A DNA stretch of 63,401 nucleotides. It comes from Chrysochromulina tobinii (lineage: Eukaryota; Haptophyta; Prymnesiales; Chrysochromulinaceae). The stretch covers positions 1 through 63,401 of the forward strand of contig JWZX01003321.1 of NCBI GenBank assembly GCA_001275005.1. The letters run 5' to 3'. Shown in pieces: positions 9,169 through 18,838 of this stretch; positions within the stretch are counted from its first letter, which is position 1, and each line of letters begins with the position of its first letter. Made by a program: the position numbers and the translations under genes. The notes under the pieces were generated by a model that had not been told where the DNA came from, ran no database searches, and saw nothing but the letters and a program-made list of their open reading frames with translations.

Positions 9169-10683
9169 ATGCCGTACTTCGACTCGTCAATTGGGATGTG
9201 GGAGGCCGAAGAGTCGCCCGAGGAGGCGCTCGAGCGCGAGTATGAGGCGTACGAGCAGCACCAGCGCGCGGCCGCGGTCGCGCAGCAGGTTTCCGATGAG
9301 GTCGCCGCGCTGCAGTGGGAGGCCGCAGGGGGCCAGGTCTCGCACGATTGGCGTGGCATGGGCGCGGCTATCCTTGCCAGTCTGCGCACGACACCCTGGG
9401 GGCAGGCACGCCAGTGGGCCAGCCGCTATCCATTTTACCGTGGCTGGCCGCTGCCCGCGCCGGTCCTGTGGTTCGACCCAGGGAGCGACCCACTGATAGG
9501 GGCACCCTGGGGCGTGCTGCTTGACCCGTCGCTGCCGCTCGGTGTCGACTGGGCGCCCACCGAGATGCTCCGACTGCGCGGCGTGTGCACCGCCTTCCGC
9601 GGCGGTCTCTCGACCGCGCAATTCTTCAGCCGCGTGCTCGAAGCGCTCGGCGTTCCCAAGCTGCGCGAGCACTGCCACTCGCCGCGCCGGCTCTTCGAGT
9701 TCGCGTCGCGCGTGTTTGTCGAGCTCGCGTTCGTGCACTCGTGCCGCACCGTCGCCGCACACGCCGCCGGCCTCCTCAAGGCCGACACGTCCGCCACCGA
9801 CCTGTGCTGCGTGGCCGGAAGCTATGCGCTCCATCGTGCCCTCATGCTCGGGCACAACGACGTCGTTGGCAGTGCTCAAGGGCCCACGACGCCGTCGTGG
9901 GCGCCTGGCGACATGGACATCTTCGTGGGCACACTCGACTCGTCGCGCCGCTCCAAGGCCGCCTTTGATGCCGTCGTCGAGCACGCGCGCACCGCGTTCG
10001 CGTGCTTCTCGAGGCATGTGGACGACATCAAGTGGTGGGGAACGTGCGGGCAGCCGCTGGTCACCTACTCAAGCACTTACGAGCACGAACACGGGCTGGG
10101 CGAGATCGTGCCGGCGTCCGTCGCGGTCGCCATGGGCGCCTTCCAAGGCTACTCCTACTCGCGCGACGATGTGCTCGACTACTCACACGCATGGGACCAG
10201 CCGCTCGTTGATGCCATCAAGCGGCAGCCCGAGACGCTCGGCGTTCACCGGCCGTACCAGGTGGACCGCGTGGCAGAGGTGGAGCGCCCAGCGCGCTTCA
10301 CTCACGAGCCCGTCGCCTTCGACTCGCTCTGGCCGCTCCCGCGCAAGATCAACATCATTCAGTACTCGTGTGGCGACGCGCCCGGCGGCGCGCCTCGCCC
10401 GCCGCTGACCCCACTGGCGCTCGTGCGTGGCTTCGATGTGCTGCCAGCCATGGTGGTGATGCGCGTCGATCACAGCCTGCAGCCTCGCTTCCTCGCGGCC
10501 GACGAGGTCGCGCGCTGTGTGCGCCGTCGCGAGCTCCGCCTCTCGCCGTTTGCCTTCGGCCCCGCCGTCGCCGATGATAGGAGCGCGATGGAGGCAGCGG
10601 TGCGCCGCCAGCTCGTGCGTCTCGAGAAGTACCGGCATGCGTATGGCTTTGCGCTGCCCGAGGACGCAACGCAGGGTGCGTGA
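9169..10683 (+). CDS. Uncharacterised protein with nucleotidyltransferase-like motifs
   Basis: An intronless 504-residue protein from ATG 9169. An acidic helical N terminus (residues 10-55) leads into a body with CCVAGSYALHRAL (about 219-231) and, some 25 residues later, PGDMDIFVG. A glycine-serine helix followed by DxD on a beta strand is the signature arrangement of the nucleotidyltransferase fold. Further on, KINIIQYS and GFDVLPAMVV fit the later strands seen in uncharacterised protist and giant-virus NTase-like proteins. I infer a nucleotidyltransferase-fold enzyme or pseudo-enzyme. No substrate can be named. The gene is head to head with the HAD gene. Confidence 0.6.
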   Translation: MPYFDSSIGMWEAEESPEEALEREYEAYEQHQRAAAVAQQVSDEVAALQWEAAGGQVSHDWRGMGAAILASLRTTPWGQARQWASRYPFYRGWPLPAPVLWFDPGSDPLIGAPWGVLLDPSLPLGVDWAPTEMLRLRGVCTAFRGGLSTAQFFSRVLEALGVPKLREHCHSPRRLFEFASRVFVELAFVHSCRTVAAHAAGLLKADTSATDLCCVAGSYALHRALMLGHNDVVGSAQGPTTPSWAPGDMDIFVGTLDSSRRSKAAFDAVVEHARTAFACFSRHVDDIKWWGTCGQPLVTYSSTYEHEHGLGEIVPASVAVAMGAFQGYSYSRDDVLDYSHAWDQPLVDAIKRQPETLGVHRPYQVDRVAEVERPARFTHEPVAFDSLWPLPRKINIIQYSCGDAPGGAPRPPLTPLALVRGFDVLPAMVVMRVDHSLQPRFLAADEVARCVRRRELRLSPFAFGPAVADDRSAMEAAVRRQLVRLEKYRHAYGFALPEDATQGA

Positions 10684-10942
10684 GGTACTGTCCGTGCGTC
10701 GTATTGTTACTTCACGCGAGTACAAATCTGCATTTCTGCCCAAATTGGGAAAAGCGCCGTAGCAGGCACACAACTCTTCCTCTTTCAATCGGGTTCACGT
10801 GCGAGCGCTCGTTCGTCCGGCGATGTGGCTTGACTTACACGAGCATGCCGGGCAGCGTCGTGGCAAAGTGCAGTCGGCGATGCCAAACCACCGTTCCTTG
10901 CACGCTGGGCGTCGCAGCGCACCTCGTCGCCGGTACATATCA

Positions 10943-13919
10943 ATGGTGTTGGCACTCGTCCTCATCCCACGAGCAACTTGCGAACCGTGCCCTCCGGAGG
11001 CCTGTGGACCCAACAGTATCTGCTTGCAGCCTGATGGCTGTTGGCTGGGCTTGTGCATTGGCGGTGTTGGCTGCTCTTCCAATCCGCCACCGCCAAGCCC
11101 ACCATATCCACCTTCGCCGCCTCCGCCGCCTTCTCCCTCGCCACCGCCCCCCATTCCGCCACATTGCCCACCACTGCCACCGGCTGTGCCACCGCCCATG
11201 CAGCCCGGCGCACCGTTATCACCACCGCCCAGTCCGATATCACCTAGAGCACCGCCTTCACCACCACCTTGTCCACCATCGCCCCCCCCCCCGCCGCCAT
11301 CGCCGCCACCCGCTCCAGGAGGGTGGGCCGACAACAGTGTACTGATCCTCGTCTTCATCATCGTAGCTTCCGTGGTTGCCGTACTCGTTTGCTTGCGCAT
11401 GGCATACGTGGCTGTGCGCGAGGATGGCTCGCGCTGGGTGCGCGCGAGGATGGCCGAGCGCCGTGTCAAGATGGCCAAGCGCCGCCCCTCTGTGGCGCCG
11501 GCATCACAGGCTGAGTATGGCCCACCACGCCATTCACGCACGTATGGCCCATCTGAAGGTGGTGACGACTCTGAGGGTCACCTAGCATCAATCGCAGAAG
11601 AGGGAGCGTGGACGGCAGACCAACCAAAACCCTTTGCAATGCAGCTGGCCGAGATGACGGCCGAGATGCTGGCGAAGCAGGCCGCAGGATGGGATGAAGA
11701 ATCGCGGCCATATGCCACGTCGTCCATCGACGGCGACGACGGTGGCGACGCAAGATCTCTCGCGACGGCCGATTTCGCGTCAAGATCATCAACGAGGCCA
11801 TCCACGAGGCCATCCACGAGGCCATCGAGCGGAAGTCGGACGAGGCCATCAACAAGGCCATCAAGCGCAGGTCGGACTGTGACCTTCTCTCCATCAGACA
11901 GCCGAATTTCAAGCCCACGGTCATTGTCGAATGCCAGGCGCCTTGCCCCGCTCACCTCGAAAGGCGCCACGTCGGACAAGAACTATGCAGGGCTTTCCAA
12001 GGCGCTTCACGACATTGACAAAGCGCTCGCAACTTCAAGCGACTCGAACATACCGAGTGGTCTGACCCCACGTGAGGCCATGCAACTGATGACGCTCAAC
12101 GCCGCCATGGGCCAAAACCCGTGCGATGCGAATATGAGCTTGCCTGCAGCTTCGCCGCGCATCCCGAACATGTCGCCGCGCCCGTCACGACCGTCATCGC
12201 GACCGTCGTCGCGACCGTCATCTGCGACGTCATCTCGGAACATGTCGCCTCGCCATTCACCAAGGCACGTGTCGCCGCGCGTCATGAACTTGAGCGAAAT
12301 GCCTGTCGCCGGCACGGCCACCGAAGTCGTTCGGCGTTGCGATTTCGACGGGCATGCTCGAGAAAGAGCGCCGACCAACGTTTCGGTCCCTTCCTTCGTG
12401 AGCAGGCCCCAGAGCGCCGCCGCGCCGACGAAACGAGACCAGTCCACCTTTCTTCGACCACAGAGTGCGGGTTGCCTGAACAACATTCGCGAGCAGGAAA
12501 GCCATCGCCGAGTAGGGTGGCTGGGCGCTCAACCTGAAGGGGTCGCTGACCAGGCTCCTGACCAGCATCCGGTCGAGGAGGCGGACTGGCGCAGTGACTC
12601 GGGTTTGGGCGACGGCGCGTTTTTTCAGGACCCCGGTCCCCATCCCAAGTCATCCCAAGTCACACTTGTGGAGCGAGTCCAGTCGGACAGAAGAGGCTGC
12701 ATCGAGGCCCCCTCCAACAAAGCGCGAAATCCAACAGGCATATGAGAATGCAAGCATGGCGGCCGCGGTCGCTTCAGCCGCGGCTGAGCAAGAGGAGGCC
12801 TTGGCCGAACAACGACAGAAGGCTGACGCTGAGGCGCGCATTGCCGAGGCCTCGGAGAGGGTGAAGATTCGTGCGGAGGCGCGGAAACAACAGGCGAAGG
12901 CGGAGGAAGCGGCGAGGGCGGAGGAAGCGGCGAGCCGGCTCGCGAAGCTCGAGATGGAGAGTCAGGCGAAGGCGGATGTGGAGAAAGCGGCGAGACTCGA
13001 GAACGAGCTCAAGTCGAAACTCGTGAGACTCGAGGACGAGCTCAAGGCAAGGGCAGATGCAGAGGCAGCGGCGGCGACCCGGATCGCGCTGCTGGAGCAC
13101 GAGCTCCTTGCGAGCGTTCGTTCTCGACCTACATCTGCCGCCCCCAGATGCAATCCCGCGGCCGCAGCACGGCTCGCAGCTTCCTGCGCCACCGCGGCCG
13201 CTGCAGCGGCCGCGGTTGCGGCAGAGGCAGCCCATATGGAGGCGGATGAAAAGGCGGCGGCTGAGGCAGCCCATGCGGCAGCGGAGGCGGCTGAAAAGGC
13301 GGCGGCGGCAGAGGCGGCCGAAGCTTCTCAGCAGCCTATCAGCACCCCTGCAGAACCCGAGAAGAGTGCTGCTGACCGCCCCGTAAATCGCCGCGCTCAA
13401 GTGGTGCGACCGGCAGCAGCAGCGGCGAACAAATTGCGCAAGGCGAACAGTGTGGTCCGCGCGGCCAATGCCTTCGGCTCAGCCTCGAAACCTCTTGGCT
13501 CATGTGCCGATTCACCTGACGGGAAACGAAAGAAGAAAACCTTGACAGTGAGTGCGATACAATCGCAAGCTGGAGATGACGAGGGCGCTGATGATGTGCA
13601 CCCGAAGGAGAAGATGCAACCTGCGGAGGTTGCAGCTCGGAGCAACCTGCTCGCTCTGAGCGATGCCGAGGCGCCAGGCCCTCTCGAGCCCCAAGAATCG
13701 TTCACAACCGCCGACATGGAAGCCATTCTCGCCGAGCCAATCCGCCCCGCAGAGCCTGAGAGGGCATCGCTCAATGCTGCTAAGCGCACGGCAGAGCGCA
13801 ACGCTCAAGCGGCGCTGAAGCACGCGCAACGACTGCAAAAGGCGGGCACGGCCGTCCGCGCGATCACTGCTTGTGCCTCAAACTTGAGACCGTCGTCGGC
13901 CTCGTCGTCGCGGTCCTAA
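10943..13919 (+). CDS. Proline-rich (pherophorin-like) type I membrane protein with coiled-coil tail
   Basis: Proposed exons are 10943-12516 and 12629-13919 (954 residues); the 112-bp GT-AG intron ends in a strong TTTTTTCAG. Order: signal peptide from MVLALVLIPRATC; a Cys-rich segment (CPPEACGPNSICLQPDGC); a Ser-Pro-Pro-Pro stalk resembling algal pherophorin or extensin hinges; a membrane span (SVLILVFIIVASVVAVLVC) near residues 132-158; then a basic, Ser-rich cytosolic region with Arg-Pro-Ser-Thr repeats, and after the intron a long Ala/Glu/Lys coiled coil. The start at 10943 is preferred because it gives a signal peptide. The topology suggests a wall- or matrix-contacting receptor or anchor, but there is no kinase or other catalytic domain. 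Confidence 0.7.
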
Positions 13920-14050
13920 TAAGTATCTTTATCGTCGAGGCTGACTCTCGCAGCGCATGACGGTACGAAAGTCGTAGTTAGGGCTGTGGAGGGATCCACT
14001 CGAGTTAAGAAACTACCGGGTACCCGGTAAAAAAACCCGGTAACTAATTC

Positions 14051-16456
14051 ATGGCCAAGTTTCCAAAAAGTTCAAAAAAGTTTGACTTCGTCACGCGCGG
14101 CGAAGAGATAAGAATGGAGCTTGTCCTACCTCAGCCGACACCGGAGGAAACGGCGCCCGAGCCGCCGGAGCCGGCGCCGGAGGGCACAGAGGCGGAGCCG
14201 CGCGGCATATTGAAGACAAACGTGAAGGTGACACGGACAGTGATGGTGAGGGCCTTGATCCACCGTTTGCTGGACGTCAACCTCGTGCTTCAGCAGTTCG
14301 CAGTGAAATCACAGATTGAGGCCAGCTGGTTCGAGCCCGAGCTCAAGCCGTTGACGAGCAAGAGTACGACGACGACGATGACTTTGGCGGACGTCGAAGC
14401 GGCGCGCTCCATCGCAGTCGACAGGAGCCGCACGAACCAGTACGTGGGCCATTTGTACTGCTACCTGCCCTCTGAGAAGGAGGAGGATCTTGAAGCCGAG
14501 AAAAGCGCTAAGCGCTTTTGGGCCCCGCGGCTCTACTTTGACAACGTGCTCACGATGGAGAACGAAGAGTCGTGGTACCACTTTTATGATTCGGCACCCG
14601 GCGAGGCTTCGAATCCTCCGATGGTGTGCCTGCACTGGTCGTTCACGGGCACCTTCTCCGAGCCCATGGAACTCTCCTCATTCCCGCTCGACGCGCAGAT
14701 CCTCACGATGCGCCTCGTGAGCGGCCATGAGGAGGTGCGTGCGGCCAACCCCTCCGTCGAGAAGCGTACCATCGTCCAACGCGGCGCCAGGGTGCGCGCG
14801 AAGCAGGTGGAGCTCGTCAAGAACGCGTCGTCGAAACGCCGAAGCAATCTGCGCACGCACACCTTCCTGCAGGCGCATGAGTACACTCTGTACCCGCGCC
14901 TCAATTTCCACGCTGGAGAGACACGTGAGGAGGATTCGTCCTCAGCCAGCGTGTACGCCGCTGATGGCCTCGGAGTGCCACGGATGGCCTCCCTGATGGC
15001 CCCTCGATGACCTCCCTGATGGCCTCCCTGCATGGCCTCCCTCATTGCCTCCCTTGATTGCCTCAGGTACCCTTGATTGCCTCCCTCATTGCCTCCCTTG
15101 ATTGCCTCTCTCATCAGGTACCCCTTGATTGCCTCCCTCATTGCCTCCCTTGATTGCCTCCCTCATCAGCTACCCCTTAATTGCCTCTCTTGATTGCCTC
15201 CCTTGATTGCCTCCCTCATCAGGTACCCATTGATTGCCTCCCTCATCAGGTACCCCTTCATCGACATCCAGATGCGCGTGCGCCGCCGGCCATGGAACTG
15301 GTTCTTCAATGTCGTCTTTCCGCTCTTCATCCTGCAGGGCAGTTTGGTCACGACGTACGCCATCGACACGGGGCTTGCCGATCGCGCAGGCGTGACCATC
15401 ACGCTCTTGCTCGCCATCATCGCCTTCCGGTACGTGGTGACCGAGAAGCTGCCGCAGATCTCGTACGCCACCCTGATCGACCTGTACGTGCTGAGCAGCT
15501 TCGTACTCGCCGCCCTCATCATCGGCGATCAGACGTGCTTCGGGCTCGGGCTCTACGGCGAGAAGCGCGACCTGCGAGTCGAGATCGCCTCGCCGTTTGA
15601 TTGGGTTGAGGGTGCGGACGGAGGGTGGACGCAGCGGCAGGTGGAGATTGGTGGGCCTCTAGTTCACGTCTTCCTCGTGTGGGTGACGATCCACGGCGTG
15701 ATCGTCCTTGCCATCCTCGCGCGCGCCGCCTACTTCTATCGGGACGAGGAGTCCTGGGGATACTCGGAGACGACCCTGTGGATTGGAGCCCTCGTCCCGG
15801 GCTCGATCTCAGACGATGGTAAGAGCGACCCGCGGCTCACTGATGAGGCCACCTCCGCCCTGGGCGCCTTCCTCGCGCACGTGCTCGACGAGAGCCTGCC
15901 CAACCTGTCCAAGCGCTGCCGGTTGAGCACATGGACGCCCGATGCTGCCAACGCCGTGATCCATAACCTCAGCCGTCATGCCAACGGCCAGGAGGGCGAT
16001 GGCTATCGGGGCACGACGCCTTTTCTAGTCGCGACGTTTGCGTCGGCGAGCGACGCGCGAAAGGTGCTCGCCTTTGTGGCCGAGGTCCTACCAGACGACG
16101 AGCATGAGTACAAAGAGGAGGTGCTTGCTGAGGACGTGCGCCTCGCTAAGCCGTACTTCCGCTCGGGCGTCATCAAGGTGGAGCTCCTCGATGAGAAATA
16201 CCTTTGCCTCACTACGAGGAAGGTCCTTTCGCGCAAGGTGCTCGAGGCCAAGGGCAGGTGGAGACCCGCTCTCATAGGGGCCGACGCCATCATGCAGCGT
16301 TCGATCACCGCGATGAGCAAGAGGGTTCGCTGGGGCGGAAAGGCGGGGGGCGAGGAGTCCGACCGTTGGACTGGCAGTCCCTTAATGACTCCGACCAGCG
16401 TACCTGCCAGCGACTCCCTCAGATGGTCCTCTGTGAAGCCGTACATTGAAGATTGA
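14051..16456 (+). CDS. Pentameric ligand-gated ion channel (Cys-loop superfamily) subunit
   Basis: Proposed exons are 14051-14952 and 15250-16456 (702 residues); splicing restores SVYPFIDIQMRVRR. The N-terminal half matches the ligand-binding beta-sandwich: RFWAPRLYFDN (loop A region), then LHWSFTGTFSEPMELSSFPLDAQIL, the family's pre-FPxDxQ block. The Cys-loop cysteines are not evident. After R(Y)PF come M1 (WFFNVVFPLFILQGSLVTTY), M2 (VTITLLLAIIAFRYVVTEKLP), M3 (ATLIDLYVLSSFVLAALIIG) and M4 (VHVFLVWVTIHGVIVLAILA), in the right order and spacing. An unusual ~190-residue cytosolic C-terminal extension follows M4. No N-terminal signal peptide is seen, so an upstream exon may be missing. Ligand and ion selectivity cannot be read. 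Confidence 0.82.
14953..15249 (+). repeat. Intron of the ion-channel gene, built of tandem acceptor-like repeats
   Basis: This 297-bp intron is almost wholly made of units of the type TTGATTGCCTCCCTCA. Four internal units copy the real 3' splice junction plus the first exon bases (CAGGTACCC-like, near 15064, 15115, 15166 and 15219) before the junction I use at 15249/15250. The intron opens with GTACGCC and the exon with GTACCCC, so the two ends are also similar. Confidence 0.85.
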
Positions 16457-16949
16457 GCTTTCCGGTGGCGCGCCGCAGGCTGCACATCGCGTCGTCCTGA
16501 GACGGTCTTGTTCGGGTTTGCGAGGTCTGTTCTCTGTGTCAGCATGACTGTGGGTTTAGCTTTCGGATTGTTTGTGTACGGGTTGGGCCGACATAGGCAT
16601 AGTTCAGCTTTAGCGGTTCTCTATATGGGCCAGACTATATGGCGCTACGTAGACGAAATCAAAATCATAATATTACGCCTCTCCATCCAGTACCGGGACA
16701 GTTTGTGTGTGATGTAGAGATCGGGTGAGAGAAGGAACGTCTTTCAATATCCCGGCTCCCCCCGGTGTTTTTGAACCGGGACAGTACCTAACCACGTCTG
16801 CTAACAGCCAAGAGAGTTATTGAGACATTACTTCACTCACCCGATCTCTATACACTCAGTCTACAGTCACTCGCTCCCTCCCTCACGCACTGGTTCTGGT
16901 ACAATTGTAACGGACATCGACATGCATTCGTTTGAACTAGGTTTAGAGA
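16457..16949. other. Intergenic, upstream of the FkbM gene
   Basis: A 493-bp, relatively AT-rich gap with no supported gene. It holds a short inverted version of the dispersed CACCGGGGGAGCCGGGA motif (16751-16767, read on the minus strand) and two copies of ACCGGGACAGT-like sequence (near 16691 and 16775). Confidence 0.4.
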
Positions 16950-18044
16950 ATGGATTACTTCTTCACGAACGCGACGGTGTGCGCGGCCTCCTCTTGCACC
17001 TCGGCGTCGCTATCGCACACTCTACCGCTGGAAGCGTGGCGGTCCTCGCACACTGCGCTGGCATCGATTGCCATGCGTGACAGGTGCCATGACTGCCCTA
17101 CGATTGAGATGCACCCAGGGCTGCGCCCGTGCTCGCGCAGCCAAGAGCGGCAGGAGGTCTTTGTGCTCGCGCTGGCGACTGCGCTCGGGAAGCCGCACGA
17201 CGGCTTCTTCGTCGAGCTTGGAGGGCACGATGGGCTGCGCGCGAGCAACACGGTGTTCACAGAGAGCTGCCGAAGCTGGCGCGGGCTGCTCATTGAGCCT
17301 AACCCCAGCGCATTCGAGCTGATCCGGACGCACCGGCCGGGTGTGCTGGCAGCCCGTGGCGCGGTGTGTACCGTGCGCGGCAGGGCGACCTTTGCAGCGC
17401 GTCGCTCCGTCAGCTCAGCCAGGCATGGCGTAGCGCGCATGTCCGCGGACGAGACGGGTGGCCTCGAGACGCTCATGAATCAGAACTTTGAGCGCGCGGG
17501 CTACAAGGAGCGCGCCCCCACGGCGTGGCTCAACACGACGCGCGCTTTGCGCATCGACGTGCCGTGTGCACCTCTTCACGACTACCTTGCCCTCTTCAGT
17601 GTGCGCCGTGTCGACATCTTTTGGCTCGACGTGGAGGGGGCCGAGCTTGCGGTGAGATGCACCGAGATGCTCCGTCGAGACTGCCTCATCAACACACCGT
17701 GCCCACACTGTCCCCTCCCCAGTGCTAGCGTGTGGACTCGCACTGAGCAGCTCCGAGCGCATGCATGCACGTGTGCTGTGTTTCGTCAGGTGCTCGAAGG
17801 CTTTGATCCGACCAATCTCGGTGGGATCTCAATCGGTATTCTCGTGGTGGAGATGCGCTTCAACGACGCTCGGCGTACCTTCCGTACGCTGCGCCTTCTC
17901 AGCGGGCTGGGCTTCGAGCTGGTGCGAGCGCTGCCCGTGTGGAATTACAAGATCCTTGACCTCGTCTTCGTACGCCCCGACGCACCTTTGGGTTTTATGC
18001 CGCCGGCGACGACGGCGGCCATGGCGCCGCTGCCGTCAACATGA
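16950..18044 (+). CDS. FkbM-family methyltransferase
   Basis: Proposed exons are 16950-17651 and 17790-18044 (318 residues). The 138-bp intron (GTGAGA...CGTCAG) is a multiple of three and open, so retention would add 46 residues inside the domain; removing it restores the usual VEGAEL-A-VLEGFDP. Family motifs: DGFFVELGGHDG (SAM-binding), NTVFTE, WRGLLIEPNP, VDIFWLDVEGAEL and, after the intron, ILVVEMRFND. FkbM-type enzymes O-methylate sugars, fatty acids or other small molecules. Some protist members are Golgi or surface-glycan proteins. The N terminus is Ser/Thr/Cys-rich without a clear signal peptide. It lies between the ion channel and the Stealth gene on the same strand. Confidence 0.85.
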   Translation: MDYFFTNATVCAASSCTSASLSHTLPLEAWRSSHTALASIAMRDRCHDCPTIEMHPGLRPCSRSQERQEVFVLALATALGKPHDGFFVELGGHDGLRASNTVFTESCRSWRGLLIEPNPSAFELIRTHRPGVLAARGAVCTVRGRATFAARRSVSSARHGVARMSADETGGLETLMNQNFERAGYKERAPTAWLNTTRALRIDVPCAPLHDYLALFSVRRVDIFWLDVEGAELAVRCTEMLRRDCLINTPCPHCPLPSASVWTRTEQLRAHACTCAVFRQVLEGFDPTNLGGISIGILVVEMRFNDARRTFRTLRLLSGLGFELVRALPVWNYKILDLVFVRPDAPLGFMPPATTAAMAPLPST

Positions 18045-18838
18045 GCAGCAGCAGCAGCGAGAGTGAGGGCAAGGAGGGGCGGCGACGTGGACTCGGCTTC
18101 CCCAAAGCCGCCCTCGAGCTTCTAAATAGGCAGAGCCGTAACCGTCCGCCGGGCGCCAACGTGCGCTTGATGCAAGGGCGCGTGGGAGGCCGTTATGTCG
18201 TCCCGCCGCCCTCGTCGATCCTTGAGTGCGCAGTGTGGGCGGCGCCGAAGAGCGACCGCCAAAGTCACGGCAACGGTACGCTTGTGGCGGCGCATGGCAT
18301 GCTGCGCATGGAGCGTGTGAACGGCGCTAATCGGACCCGTGATTGGACCAGCTGGCGCGTCCATAAGAAGTTGGACCAGCTGAGCTTCGTGCGGATGAAG
18401 AGTGAGAGCGCAAGCGTATGCTGAGAGACGAGCGAGATGTAACTCAAGACGTCAAGAGAGATGGCGCACGGCTCACGCTAATCACGCGGACGAAAATAAC
18501 GAGCACGATAACCATCATCGCAGATCCGTAGCCAAGAGCCGGAAGACATGCACGTGGTCGGCTGCGCATTGCTGCCCTTGATGCGAGCCTTCGGCTTCGC
18601 CGCCGCGGGGGCGGTAGCTGTGGCTGGCATGGGTCCTGCCCGCGACCGTCGCCTGTCCTTCTCTTCCTTAGCCTGTTTGCTCGGTTTGTGTTGCGTGCTG
18701 TGTCGCGTTAATATTGGCTATGGATATATGACACATCCCAAGAAATGACAGCGTTTTCAGGGTCAACTAGCAGTTCACAGTCGGCCTTGTTTTCACACCT
18801 TGCTCCGAGACGAAAGAGCGAGCGTGCTCCGTCCGTGG
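18045..18838. other. Intergenic / 3' UTR and promoter region
   Basis: This 794-bp gap lies between two plus-strand genes. An open frame of 127 codons begins on the FkbM stop (ATG at 18041), but its composition (Ser/Arg/Gly) and lack of motifs make it more likely 3' UTR. An AT-rich patch near 18705-18735 (ATTGGCTATGGATATATGA) could be a core promoter of the Stealth gene about 110 bp downstream. Confidence 0.4.

Noticed and set aside
10795-11541. Gly-rich minus-strand protein
   Set aside because: Pure antisense of the proline-rich stalk (CCx codons read as GGx).
18041-18424. 127-codon frame overlapping the FkbM stop codon
   Set aside because: No motif, Ser/Arg-rich, and positioned as a 3' UTR; kept only as a mention in the intergenic entry.
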